DNA of 64,000 bases, taken from contig NZ_CP059163.1 of NCBI RefSeq assembly GCF_013466785.1, forward strand, positions 3,100,001 through 3,164,000. The letters are read 5' to 3'. The notes under the pieces were generated by a model. The model was not told where the DNA came from and made no database searches. It saw nothing but the letters and a program-made list of their open reading frames with translations. A program made the position numbers and the translations under genes. The DNA comes from Nocardioides marinisabuli. GTDB taxonomy: Bacteria; Actinomycetota; Actinomycetes; Propionibacteriales; Nocardioidaceae. Of the stretch, positions 44,016-52,943 are shown one piece after another (position 1 is the stretch's first letter; every line of letters starts with the position of its first letter).

Positions 44016-45281
44016 ATGGCACTCTCGCCCGCCCTGCGCCCACCGCGGCTCGCTGCCGTCCTCCTCGTCGGGGTCCTCGGGGTGCTCCCGTCCTGCGCGG
44101 GCGCCGACGACGCGGCGCAGCCGGGGGAGGGCGGGACCGCGCGCAGCACCCTGCTCGGCTCCGGCTCGGAGGCCGCGAGCCAGGCGCTGGAGGGGGCGGT
44201 CAGTGTCGCGCAGGCGCTGACGATGCCCGACGGTGCGTCGTTGCGGGTCCGCGGCCACCTGGTCGGCCAGCCCACCGCGCCGGGCGCCGTGGTGCGCGGC
44301 TCCTTCCCCGACGACCTGGCGCTCGCGGTGGCCGACGACCCGCAGGAGCGCGACCCCTCCCGGATGCTGCTGGTGCAGCTCCCCGAGGAGCTGCGCGGCA
44401 CCTGGGGGCTGGCCTCCCACCCCGCGCTGCTGGGCGCGGAGGTGGTGCTGGACGGCGAGCGGGCGGCGTACTTCTCGGCGCCGGGGCTCAAGCGGGTGAC
44501 CGCGGTCGCGCTGGTCGACGCGGCGGCGCCGAGCGGTCCCGGCGCGCCGGCCCTGACGGACCTGCCGACCGACCTGCCGGCCGAGCTGGTCGGCTACTAC
44601 GCCGACGCGGAGGGTCGCACCGGCGAGGACCTCGCCCGGGCGCTGCACGAGATCATCTCCACCGACGTCGACCGGCTGCGCTACGACGAGCTGTGGGAGG
44701 CCCTGCGCGACACCGACGCCGACCCCGACGCCCCCGGCCGGGTGATCGAGCTCTACACCGGCGACAGCGTGCCGGGCGAGGCCAACGGTGGCGATCCCGA
44801 CGAGTGGAACCGCGAGCACGTGTGGCCGCAGAGCCGCGGCGGCTTCGGCACCAGCGCCGGGCCGGGCACCGACCTGCACCACGTCCGCCCGGCCGACGTG
44901 AGCGTCAACGCCGACCGCTCCAGCCTCGACTTCGACGACGGCGGCAGCCCCCAGGGCGAGGCCGACGACACCTACCGCGACGCCGACTCCTGGGAGCCGC
45001 GCGACGCGGTGAAGGGCGACGTGGCCCGGATGGTGCTCTACATGGCGGTGCGCTACGAGGGTGGCGACGGGTACGCCGACCTCGAGGTCTCCGAGGAGGT
45101 GGGCCGGCGCGACCTCGACGCGCTGGGCTACCTGGGTCGGCTCTCCACGCTGCTGCGCTGGCACGAGCAGGACCCGCCCGACGCCTTCGAGCGCGCCCGC
45201 AACGACGCGATCCACGAGACCTGGCAGGGCAACCGCAACCCCTTCGTCGACCGGCCGGAGTGGGTCTCCGCGATCTGGTGA
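44016..45281 (+). CDS. Secreted lipoprotein endonuclease (endonuclease I / HNH type)
   Basis: Protein of 421 aa. Lipoprotein signal peptide with VLPSC lipobox (Cys at about 27), an N-terminal OB-like domain (about 55-175, DUF6359-like), and a C-terminal endonuclease I domain with DEWNREHVWPQSRGG, DLHHVRPADVSVNADRS and GNRNPFVDRPEWV. It should cut DNA or RNA outside the membrane. It starts 14 bp after the HEPN gene, so it may share the SOS promoter. Confidence 0.88.
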   Translation: MALSPALRPPRLAAVLLVGVLGVLPSCAGADDAAQPGEGGTARSTLLGSGSEAASQALEGAVSVAQALTMPDGASLRVRGHLVGQPTAPGAVVRGSFPDDLALAVADDPQERDPSRMLLVQLPEELRGTWGLASHPALLGAEVVLDGERAAYFSAPGLKRVTAVALVDAAAPSGPGAPALTDLPTDLPAELVGYYADAEGRTGEDLARALHEIISTDVDRLRYDELWEALRDTDADPDAPGRVIELYTGDSVPGEANGGDPDEWNREHVWPQSRGGFGTSAGPGTDLHHVRPADVSVNADRSSLDFDDGGSPQGEADDTYRDADSWEPRDAVKGDVARMVLYMAVRYEGGDGYADLEVSEEVGRRDLDALGYLGRLSTLLRWHEQDPPDAFERARNDAIHETWQGNRNPFVDRPEWVSAIW

Positions 45282-45312
45282 GGGTGGGTTGGCGCACGCG
45301 GCGCGACGGGGT

Positions 45313-45343
45313 TAGGCTGGTGCCTCCTCGAACATGAGTTCGA
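45313..45343 (+). promoter_or_regulatory. dnaE2 promoter with perfect SOS box
   Basis: -10 box TAGGCT (45313-45318), then TCGAACATGAGTTCGA (45328-45343), an exact match to TCGAAC-N4-GTTCGA, covering the expected transcription start. Strong evidence for LexA repression of dnaE2. Confidence 0.8.
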
Positions 45344-45389
45344 GAGATTCTTCGTCAGGGTCGAGCCGACGCGAGAGGTGGTCCGACCC

Positions 45390-48300
45390 GTGCCCGACCC
45401 GTTCCCGCACCTGCACGTCGCCTCGGGCTACTCCCTGCAGCACGGCGCCTCGCTGCCGCACCTGCTGGTGCAGCGCGCCGCCGACCACGGCATGGACCTG
45501 CTGGCGCTCACCGACCGCGACGGCACCTACGGGGCGGTGAAGTTCGCCAAGGCGTGCCTGCAGGCCGGGATCAGCCCGGTGCTCGGGGTCGACCTGGCCT
45601 ACCGGCCGGGCAGCCCCGGGGCGCCGGCGCCCGTGCCGGGGCGCGGGCGCACCCCGGTGCGGGGCGGCGCCTTCCGCGACCCGCGGCTGCCGCGGGTCAC
45701 CCTGCTGGCCCACGCCGCCGGGCCCGGCGGCGGACGGGGCGGCTGGGCCGCGCTGTGCCGGGTGCTCTCGACCACCCACCTCGCCGGCGAGCGCGGCACC
45801 CCGGTCCTGGACCCCGAGGCCCCCGAGGTCGCGGCGCTGCTCGCCTCCGGCGACCTGGTCGTGCTGCTCGGCCCGGCCTCCGAGGTCGGGGCCGCCGCGG
45901 CCCAGCGCCGCCGCGACCACGCCCGCGCCGCCCTGGAGCGCTGGAGCGCCCTGGTGCCCCGCGAGAACCTGCAGGTCGAGGTGGTCTCGCACCGCCTGGC
46001 CGGCGACGGCCCCGGCTCGACCCGGCACGCCGCCCGGATGCTCGCGCTGGCCCAGGAGGTCGGTGCGGGGTCGGTGCTGACCAACGCCGTGCGCTACGCC
46101 GACCGCAGCGACGCCGCCACCGTCGACGTGCTCGACGCCGCCCGGCGCCTGGTCGCCCTCGACCGTCGCCACGTCGACCGCGGCAACGCCGAGGGGCACT
46201 TGAAGTCCGGGCCCCAGATGCGCGAGGTGGCCCACGAGGTCGTGGCCCGCGCCGGCGCCGGCACCGGGCGCGAGGCGCTGCGCCTGCTGGCGCGCACCCG
46301 CACCCTGGCGGAGCGCTGCGCGCTCGACCCGCGCGCCGACCTGGGCCTGGGGGAGGTGCACTTCCCCGAGTTCAGCCTCTCCACCGACCACCCCAGCGCC
46401 GACGTCGCGCTGCGCGCGCGCTGCGAGGGCGCCATCGGCGACCGCTACGGCAGCGGCGGGCTGGCGGTGGTGTGGAAGCGGCTCGAGGACGAGCTCGCGG
46501 TGATCGGCGAGCTCGGCTACGCCTCGTACTTCCTGACCGTCGGCGACGTCACCGACCTGATCAAGCAGATGGGCGTGCGGGTCGCCGCGCGCGGCTCGGG
46601 GGCCGGCAGCCTGGTCAACTACCTGCTCGGCATCTCCGGGGTCGACCCGATCCGCCACCAGCTGCTGATGGAGCGCTTCCTCTCCCCGCTGCGCCAGGCG
46701 CTGCCCGACATCGACGTCGACGTCGAGTCCGACCGGCGCACCGAGGTCTACGAGCGCATCCTCGACCGCTACGGCGGCGAGCGGTGCGTGTGCGTCTCGA
46801 TGATGGACACCTACCGGGTGCGCCACGCCGTGCGCGACGTCGGCGCCGCGCTCGGGATGCCCCCGGCCGAGACCGACGCCATCGCCAAGGCCTTCCCCCA
46901 CGTCCGGGCCCGCGACGCCCGCGCCGCGCTGGCCGAGCTGCCCGAGCTGCGCGCCAGCGGGCTGGGCGAGGCCCGCCTCGACCTGATGTTCCAGCTCGTC
47001 GAGCGCCTCGACGGGCTGCCGCGCCACGTCGCGGTGCACCCCTGCGGGGTGCTGCTCTCCGACGCGACCCTGCTCGACCGCACCCCCGTGGAGGCATCGT
47101 ACGCCGGCTTCCCGATGAGCCAGTTCGACAAGGACGACGTCGAGGACCTCGGCCTGCTCAAGCTCGACGTGCTCGGCATCCGGATGCAGTCGGCGATGGC
47201 GCACGCCCTCACCGAGGTCGAGCGCGTCGAGGGGGTGCGCATCGACCTCGAGGACAACCAGCAGGTGCCCTTCGACGACCCCGCGACCTACCGGATGATC
47301 TCCGCGGCCCGCACCCTCGGGGTCTTCCAGATCGAGTCGCCGGGCCAGCGAGAGCTGGTCGGCAAGTCCGGCATCGAGACCTTCGAGGACATCATCACCG
47401 ACATCTCGCTCTTCCGGCCCGGGCCGGTCAAGAGCGACATGATCACGCCCTACCTCGAGGTCAAGCACGGCTGGCGCGAGCCGCGCTACCTCCACGACGA
47501 CCTGCGCCCGATCCTGGCCCCGACCCGCGGCGTGGTGGTCTTCCACGAGCAGGTCATCGAGATCATCGGCTGCTTCACCGGCATCTCCTACGCCGAGGCC
47601 GACGAGAAGCGCCGGGCCCTCGGCGACGCGGAGGGGATGGCCGAGACCCGGGCCTGGTTCTTCCCGCGCGCCCTGGGTCGCGGCTACCCGCTCGGCGTGG
47701 TCGAGGAGGTGTGGGGCGTCCTGGAGGCCTTCGCCTCCTTCGGCTTCTGCAAGGCCCACGCGGCCGCGTTCGCGCTGCCGACCTACCAGTCGGCCTGGCT
47801 CAAGGCGCACTGGCCGGCGCACTTCCTGTCCGGGGTGCTGACCCACGACCCGGGGATGTACCCCAAGCGGCTGATCCTCGAGGACGCCCGCCGCCTCGGC
47901 GTGGCGGTGCTCGGCCTCGACGTCAACGCCTCCGAGCGGGCCTACGTCGTCGAGCGGGTCGAGCCCACCGGCGCCCACCCCGGCCCCGACGTCCCCGACG
48001 GGCGGCCGTGGGGCATCCGGCTGGCGCTGGCCGAGGTCAAGGGCATCAGCGAGGTCGAGGTCTCGCGCATCGTCGCGGCCCGGCCCTTCCACTCCCTTCC
48101 CGACTTCTGGCAGCGCGCCCGGGTCTCGCGCCCGGTGGTCGAGCGGCTGGTGCTGGCCGGTGCCTTCGACAGCACCTACGGGATCGGGTCGGCCGCCGGC
48201 AGCGACGTACGACGTCGCGGGGTGCTGACCCGCCGCGACCTGCTGCTGCAGGTCGCCGAGCTCGACCGGCAGGGCCGCGCGCTCGAGCGGGCCTCGCGCG

Positions 48301-49335
48301 GACGCGGCCTGGCGGCCCGCAAGTCCTGGAGCGGGGCCACCACGCGCGCCCGCCAGGTCGCCGACGCCGCGGCCGCGCGCAACAGCACCGACCTCTCGGT
48401 GCGCGAGGGCGCAGGCGGGGGAGAGCGTCGCCGAGGCCGACCGGCGCCGCGACCGGCGACCCGGCGACCAGGCCGAGGACTACCGCGACGACCGGGGGGC
48501 GCCGGTGCGCGAGGGCGTGTGGGGGCGCTCGCAGGCCCAGGCCCGCACCGCCCCGCCGCCGCCCCCGGTCGACTCGGTCCAGCTGAGCCTCGACCTCGGC
48601 GACGCGCCGGGGGAGGGCGGGGTCTCGGGGCTGCCCGAGATGACCGGCGAGGAGCAGATGCGCGCCGAGCTCGAGATCCTCGGCCTCGACGCCAGCCGCC
48701 ACGTCGTCGACACCTACGGCCCCTTCCTCGACGCGCTCGGGGTGACCCGCAGCGAGCAGCTGCTCGCCCAGCGCAGCAAGGCCGAGCTGCTGGTGGCCGG
48801 GGTCAAGGTCGCCACCCAGACCCCACCGATCCGCTCGGGGCGCCGGGTGGTCTTCCTGACCCTCGACGACGGCACCGGCCCGGTCGACGCCACCTTCTTC
48901 GAGGACGCCCAGGGCCCCTACGCCGCCACCGTCTTCCACTCCTGGCTGCTCGTCGTGCGCGGCGAGCTGCGCCGCACCGGCCACCGCGGCGTCTCGCTGC
49001 GCGCCACCGGCTGCTGGGAGCTGCCGGTCCTGCACCAGCAGTGGCGCAGCGGCGGCATCGAGGCGGTGCGCGAGCAGATGGCGGTGGTGCCCCAGGGGTT
49101 CGGCGGCGTCGGCGTCGAGCTCGCCGGGCAGGGCGCGGCCGAGAGCCGGGCCCCGCGCCCGGTCATGGCCCGCCCCGACGGCCCGGGCGCCGCGGGCGGG
49201 ATGGGTCGGCGCCGGGTGCTGGTGCACTCCAGCGGCTTCAGGCTCTCGCCGTACGCCGACATCAAGCCGGCCGGCGAGGAGACCCGCGACGTGGCGCGCA
49301 AGCTGTGGCACCGCAGCTCGGGGAGCCCGGGATGA
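45390..49335 (+). pseudogene. dnaE2: Error-prone DNA polymerase III alpha subunit DnaE2 (single frameshift near 48420)
   Basis: Damage-induced C-family polymerase. The first 1,010 residues are intact: PHP region (HLHVASGYSLQHGAS), palm with catalytic Asp in LPDIDVDVESDRR (about residue 440), ARGSGAGSLVNYLLGI, FCKAHAAAFALPTYQSAWLK, and helix-hairpin-helix. After a five-G run (48416-48420) the frame moves by one; the rest (OB domain, KVATQTPPIRSGRRVVFLTL, ending VLVHSSGFRLSPYADIKPAG) continues to 49335. One extra G explains it. GTG 45390 preferred over 45378. Confidence 0.9.
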
Positions 49336-49353
49336 ACGGCGTGCCCGTGGCCC

Positions 49354-49359
49354 TAGGGT
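49354..49359 (+). promoter_or_regulatory. -10 box of a leaderless promoter (methyltransferase)
   Basis: TAGGGT with a 7-nt spacer to the ATG at 49367. Confidence 0.6.
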
Positions 49360-49366
49360 GGGTCCC

Positions 49367-50125
49367 ATGTCCGCCAGCGAGCGCCCCAGCGACCGACCCA
49401 GCGAACGTCTCGCCGAGCGTCCCAGCGAGCGCCGGGCAGCAGCCCGCACCGCCGTGGTGTGGGACGCCCTGCGCCCGCTGCTCGAGCAGTCCGGGCCCCT
49501 CGACGTCCTCGACATCGGCGGCGGCACCGGCGGCTTCGCCGTGCGGGTGGCCGAGCTCGGGCACCGCGTCACCGTCGTCGACCCCAGCCCCGACGCCCTC
49601 GCCTCGCTCGGGCGCCGCGCCCGCGAGCGCGGCGTCGAGGTGGCCGGCCTGCAGGGCGAGGTCTCGAGCCTGCTCGACGTCGCCGGCGCCGACAGCGCCG
49701 ACCTGGTGCTGTGCCACGGCGTGCTCGAGCACGTCGGCGACCCCGCCACCGCCCTCGGGGTGCTGCGCGAGGCCGTGCGCGACGGCGGCACCCTCAGCCT
49801 CCTGGTCGCCCAGCGCCACGCGGCGGTGCTGGCGCGCGCCATGGCCGGGCACTTCGGCCAGGCCCTCGCGCTCCTCGAGCCCACCGTCGACCCCGGTCGC
49901 GCCGGGCACCGCTACACCAGCGACGAGCTCGTCGCGCTGCTGGCCACCGCCGACCTGCACGTCGAGCAGGTCCACGGCGTCCGGGTCTTCGCCGACCTGG
50001 TCCCCGGCACCCTGCTCGACCTCGAGCCCGGTTCCACCGCCGCCCTCGTCGAGCTCGAGAAGGCGGTCGCCACGCGTCCCGAGTACCTCCCGCTCGCCAC
50101 GCAGCTGCACGTGCTCGCCCGCTGA
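49367..50125 (+). CDS. Class I SAM-dependent methyltransferase
   Basis: Protein of 252 aa. After a repetitive charged N-terminus (ERPSDRPSERLAERPSERR) comes the Rossmann SAM site VLDIGGGTGGFAVRVAELG, acidic post-II residue in VVDPSPDAL, and LVLCHGVLEHVGDPATAL. Substrate unknown; the fold includes small-molecule and quinone or tRNA methylases. Leaderless ATG. A similar gene beside dinB and dnaE2 is common in this order. Confidence 0.88.
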   Translation: MSASERPSDRPSERLAERPSERRAAARTAVVWDALRPLLEQSGPLDVLDIGGGTGGFAVRVAELGHRVTVVDPSPDALASLGRRARERGVEVAGLQGEVSSLLDVAGADSADLVLCHGVLEHVGDPATALGVLREAVRDGGTLSLLVAQRHAAVLARAMAGHFGQALALLEPTVDPGRAGHRYTSDELVALLATADLHVEQVHGVRVFADLVPGTLLDLEPGSTAALVELEKAVATRPEYLPLATQLHVLAR

Positions 50126-50127
50126 CG

Positions 50128-50189
50128 CCGAGTCGGCGCTACTTCACGTTCCCCCGCTTCGCTCCTCCCGTGAAGTAGCGCCGACTCGG
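50128..50189. terminator. Type C inverted repeat: perfect 21-bp stem, 20-nt loop
   Basis: CCGAGTCGGCGCTACTTCAC plus G (50128-50148) pairs exactly with 50169-50189. It begins 3 bp after the methyltransferase stop. The half-site is the same family as the cluster at 23303. Without a T tract it still should be a very stable transcript end. Confidence 0.75.
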
Positions 50190-50210
50190 CTCCTTCTCAC
50201 GTGCTGTGGT

Positions 50211-50258
50211 GGAGGATCGGCGTGACCTCCGCTGGCGCTTCGGTCACGCCGATCCTCC
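50211..50258 (+). promoter_or_regulatory. Hairpin covering the dinB ribosome site and start codon
   Basis: Arms GGAGGATCGGCGTGACC (50211-50227) and its exact complement (50242-50258) enclose a 14-nt loop. The left arm contains the GGAGG ribosome site and the GTG start; the right arm is codons 8-12 or so of dinB. Folding would hide the initiation region. Confidence 0.7.
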
Positions 50259-51427
50259 ACATCGACATGGACGCCTTCTACGCCTCCGTGGCGGTGCGGG
50301 AGCGGCCCGAGCTGTGGGACGTGCCGGTCATCGTGGGCGGCGGGTACCGCGGCGTGGTGCTCTCGGCCAACTACCTGGCCCGCGAGCACGGCGTCCGCTC
50401 CGGCATGCCCGCCACCCGGGCCCGGCGGCTGTGCCCCCAGGCCGTGGTGGTGCCGCCCGACCACGAGCTCTTCGGCAGCGTCTCGACCGCCGTGGTCGAG
50501 ACCTTCCGCCGGGTCACGCCGCTGGTCGAGGTGGTCTCCCTCGACGAGGCCTTCCTCGACGTCAGCGGGTCCGTGCGCCGCCTGGGCCCGCCCGCCGAGA
50601 TCGCCGAGCAGGTGCGCGCCACCATCCACGACGAGCAGGCGATCACCTGCTCGGTCGGGGTGGCGGCCACCGTCTCGGTGGCCAAGCTGGCCAGCAGGCG
50701 CGCCAAGCCCGACGGCGTGGTGGTGGTGCCGCCCGAGGAGATCACCACCTTCCTGCACCCGCTCGACGTCGGCGAGCTCTACGGGGTGGGGGAGAAGACC
50801 CGCGCGATGCTGCACCGCCTGGGCCTGGTCACCGTCGGCGACGTCGCGCACACGCCGGTGCGCACCCTGCAGCGCGCGGTCGGCGACCACCTCGGGCGCC
50901 ACCTGCACGAGCTGGCGTGGGGCGACGACCGGCGCGAGGTCGTGGCCCGCACCACCGGCGCCTTCGGGCTCGGCGGCGGCGAGCCCGACCGGTCGATGGG
51001 CGCGCAGGAGACCTTCGGGCGCGACGTCGACGACCGGGCGGTGGTGCTGCGCGAGCTGCTGCGCCTGACCAGCACCGTCACCGGGCGGATGCGCGTGGCC
51101 GGCGTCGCCGGGCGCACCGTGACGCTGACGGTGCGCTTCGCCGACTTCACCACCATCACCCGCTCGCGCACGATGAGCGAGGCCACCGACGTCACCCAGG
51201 AGGTCTACCGCACCGCCACCGCCCTGTACGACGCCCTGGGGCTGCAGCGGGCCCGGCTGCGGCTGGTGGGGGTCCGGGTCGAGGGGCTCGCGCCCCGCGA
51301 GAGCGTGCACCACCAGCACGTGCTGGGCGAGCGCGAGCACGGCTGGTCGGAGGCCGACCGGGCCGTCGACCGGGCGACGCGCCGCTTCGGCTCGGCCGCG
51401 GTACGACCGGCCAGCCTGCTCTCCTGA
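50222..51427 (+). CDS. dinB: DNA polymerase IV (DinB, Y family)
   Basis: Translesion polymerase of 401 aa. Catalytic residues are present: ILHIDMDAFYASVA (Asp15, Asp17) and SLDEAFLDVSG (Asp-Glu near 107-108), so it is an active DinB and not the inactive ImuB type. It shows YGVGEKTRAMLHRLGL for the helix-hairpin-helix and a little-finger domain at 250-370. GTG 50222 is preceded by GGAGG 6 nt upstream, both inside a perfect hairpin. The C-terminus ends at RPASLLS without a clear clamp-binding motif. Confidence 0.93.
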   Translation: MTSAGASVTPILHIDMDAFYASVAVRERPELWDVPVIVGGGYRGVVLSANYLAREHGVRSGMPATRARRLCPQAVVVPPDHELFGSVSTAVVETFRRVTPLVEVVSLDEAFLDVSGSVRRLGPPAEIAEQVRATIHDEQAITCSVGVAATVSVAKLASRRAKPDGVVVVPPEEITTFLHPLDVGELYGVGEKTRAMLHRLGLVTVGDVAHTPVRTLQRAVGDHLGRHLHELAWGDDRREVVARTTGAFGLGGGEPDRSMGAQETFGRDVDDRAVVLRELLRLTSTVTGRMRVAGVAGRTVTLTVRFADFTTITRSRTMSEATDVTQEVYRTATALYDALGLQRARLRLVGVRVEGLAPRESVHHQHVLGEREHGWSEADRAVDRATRRFGSAAVRPASLLS

Positions 51428-51491
51428 GCGCTCCGAGAGGCCATCGTCACCCAATTTGCATGAGCCGCCTACCGTGACGGCGAGGGCCTGC

Positions 51492-51522
51492 CTAGACTTG
51501 ACCCGCCGACATCGCCGCGATG
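51492..51522 (+). promoter_or_regulatory. DUF3040 gene promoter with dyad at the transcription start
   Basis: -10 box TAGACT (51492-51497) and, from about +4, the dyad ACATCGC-C-GCGATGT (51508-51522). The leader is about 50 nt and ends in GGAGG before the GTG. The dyad may be an operator. Confidence 0.45.
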
Positions 51523-51554
51523 TGACGGTGCGTGTGTGACCCCTTGGAGGAACG

Positions 51555-52010
51555 GTGCCACTCTCGGAAGAGGAGCTGCGACTGCTCGAGCAGATGGAGC
51601 GTGCCCTCTCCGAGGAGGATCCGAAGTTCGCCTCCACCCTGCGCGGCACGTCGCTGCGCCGGGTCGCGCGTCGTCGCGCCATGCTCGCCGGGGCGGTCTT
51701 CGCCCTCGGCATCGTCGTCCTGATGACCGGTGCGATCTCGCAGATCTGGGCGATCGGCATCGTCGGCTTCGTCGTGATGCTCGGCTCGGCCACCTTCGGG
51801 CTCAACGCCCTGCGCAACCAGGCGCAGGCCGGCCCCGCCGCCGAGACCGGCGCGCCGCACGCCGACCAGGGCTCCCGGGCCTTCACCGTCATCGACGGCG
51901 GGCGCCGCACCCGTTCGCGCCAGCGCCGCAGCGGCGCCGGTGGCGCCGGGTTCATGGACCGCATGGAGGAGCGCTGGCGCCGCCGCCGCGAGGAGAACGG
52001 CGGCTTCTGA
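51555..52010 (+). CDS. DUF3040 family membrane protein
   Basis: Protein of 151 aa: PLSEEELRLLEQMERALSEEDPKFASTL at the N-terminus is the DUF3040 signature, then two membrane helices (about 42-62 and 66-84), a linker, and a basic C-terminal tail (MDRMEERWRRRREENGGF). The homologue lies between metF and mraZ in M. tuberculosis too. Function unknown. GTG start just after GGAGG. Confidence 0.88.
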   Translation: MPLSEEELRLLEQMERALSEEDPKFASTLRGTSLRRVARRRAMLAGAVFALGIVVLMTGAISQIWAIGIVGFVVMLGSATFGLNALRNQAQAGPAAETGAPHADQGSRAFTVIDGGRRTRSRQRRSGAGGAGFMDRMEERWRRRREENGGF

Positions 52011-52012
52011 CC

Positions 52013-52042
52013 CGACCCGGCCGGTTCGAACGAGCCGGCTCG
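52013..52042. repeat. Type B palindrome, degenerate copy
   Basis: Left half CGACCCGGCCGGTTC is intact; the right half is altered (GAACGAGCCGGCTCG). It begins 3 bp after the DUF3040 stop and ends 14 bp from the stop of the opposing nucleotidyltransferase gene. Confidence 0.7.
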
Positions 52043-52055
52043 CGACGGGCTGCGC

Positions 52056-52868
52056 TCAGGGGCGCAGCAGCTCCAGGTCGCGCCCCCAGGCGTCGATGAC
52101 CGGTCCCAGCACGGGCCGGGGTCGCCGGGCGTCGTGGGCCCGGCAGCGCGAGTCGACCTCGGCGAACGTCGTCCGGAGGGCGTCGGGGTCCCCGTCGAGG
52201 GTGCCGGTGACGAGCCCGAGCAGCTCGTCCGCGTCCCACCCCGGCAGCGGGTGCGTGCGCAGCTCCCACGGCAGGTACTTGTGGTACGGCCGGACCCGGC
52301 CGGCCAGGGAGAAGACGACGTCGAGCAGCCAGGGCAGTGACTCCGCCGCGTCGAGGCGCCGCTCGAGGCCGCGCCCGTCACGGTCGTTCTTGAGCGCGCG
52401 GTAGGCGTAGTTCAACCACCCGTCGAGCCGGTCGTGCTCGAGGAGGACGGACTCGGCCTCGGCGACGTCCACGACGGCCTGCCGGCGGACCGCGGCGCCC
52501 ACCCGTCCGGCGCTGCGGTCCATCAGCACCGGGGCCCAGGCGAAGGACCACCGGGAGTACCACCACTGCGTCCCGAAGACCGGCACCTCCTCGAGCTCGG
52601 CCACCGAGACCGGGATCTCGTCGACGGTCTCGGAGCGGCGCGTGGTGCGTCGGCGCGCACCCTCGTCGGTGAGGACGACGTAGACGTCGACGTCGGAGCG
52701 GGGCGTGGTCATCCCGCGAGCCGCGGAGCCGGTGAGGACCATCGCCACGAGGTCGTCCCCGTGCTCCGCCAGGTTGCGCTCCGCGACCTCGGCGAGCAGG
52801 CGCCGGTGCTCCGGGGACACGTGGTCGGGGAGGCTGAGGGCCGGGCGGGGTGCGGTCACCGTCCGCAC
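52056..52868 (-). CDS. Nucleotidyltransferase domain protein
   Basis: Protein of 270 aa. The N-terminal MNT/KNTase motif is VLTGSAARGMTTPRSDVDVYVV (Gly-Ser, then Asp-x-Asp, metal binding), followed by an all-helical substrate domain with LNYAYRALKNDRDGRG and RPYHKYLPWEL. Resembles aminoglycoside or lincosamide nucleotidyltransferases and related housekeeping enzymes; resistance cannot be claimed. GTG 52868 or 52859. Bracketed by type B palindromes, so it may be an insertion relative to its neighbours. Confidence 0.78.
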   Translation of the reverse strand: MRTVTAPRPALSLPDHVSPEHRRLLAEVAERNLAEHGDDLVAMVLTGSAARGMTTPRSDVDVYVVLTDEGARRRTTRRSETVDEIPVSVAELEEVPVFGTQWWYSRWSFAWAPVLMDRSAGRVGAAVRRQAVVDVAEAESVLLEHDRLDGWLNYAYRALKNDRDGRGLERRLDAAESLPWLLDVVFSLAGRVRPYHKYLPWELRTHPLPGWDADELLGLVTGTLDGDPDALRTTFAEVDSRCRAHDARRPRPVLGPVIDAWGRDLELLRP

Positions 52869-52910
52869 TGTCCACGAACGGCCATCCCTGCGGCAACGGG
52901 TTTGCGCGCG

Positions 52911-52940
52911 CGACCCGGCCGGTTCGAACCGGCCGGGTCG
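52911..52940. repeat. Type B 30-bp perfect palindrome
   Basis: Identical to the copy at 23393-23422. It ends 3 bp from the TgpA stop, between that gene and the nucleotidyltransferase start, on the side where transcription of the TgpA operon would end. Confidence 0.85.
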
Positions 52941-52943
52941 GGG

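Noticed and set aside
45312..48092. 926-aa open frame on the minus strand
   Set aside because: Antisense to dnaE2, with composition typical of a shadow frame.
50222..51427. dinB gene as imuB
   Set aside because: Catalytic Asp and Asp-Glu residues are intact, whereas ImuB proteins lack them.
52056..52868. Nucleotidyltransferase as an antibiotic-resistance gene
   Set aside because: Only the generic fold motif is visible; nothing identifies an antibiotic substrate.
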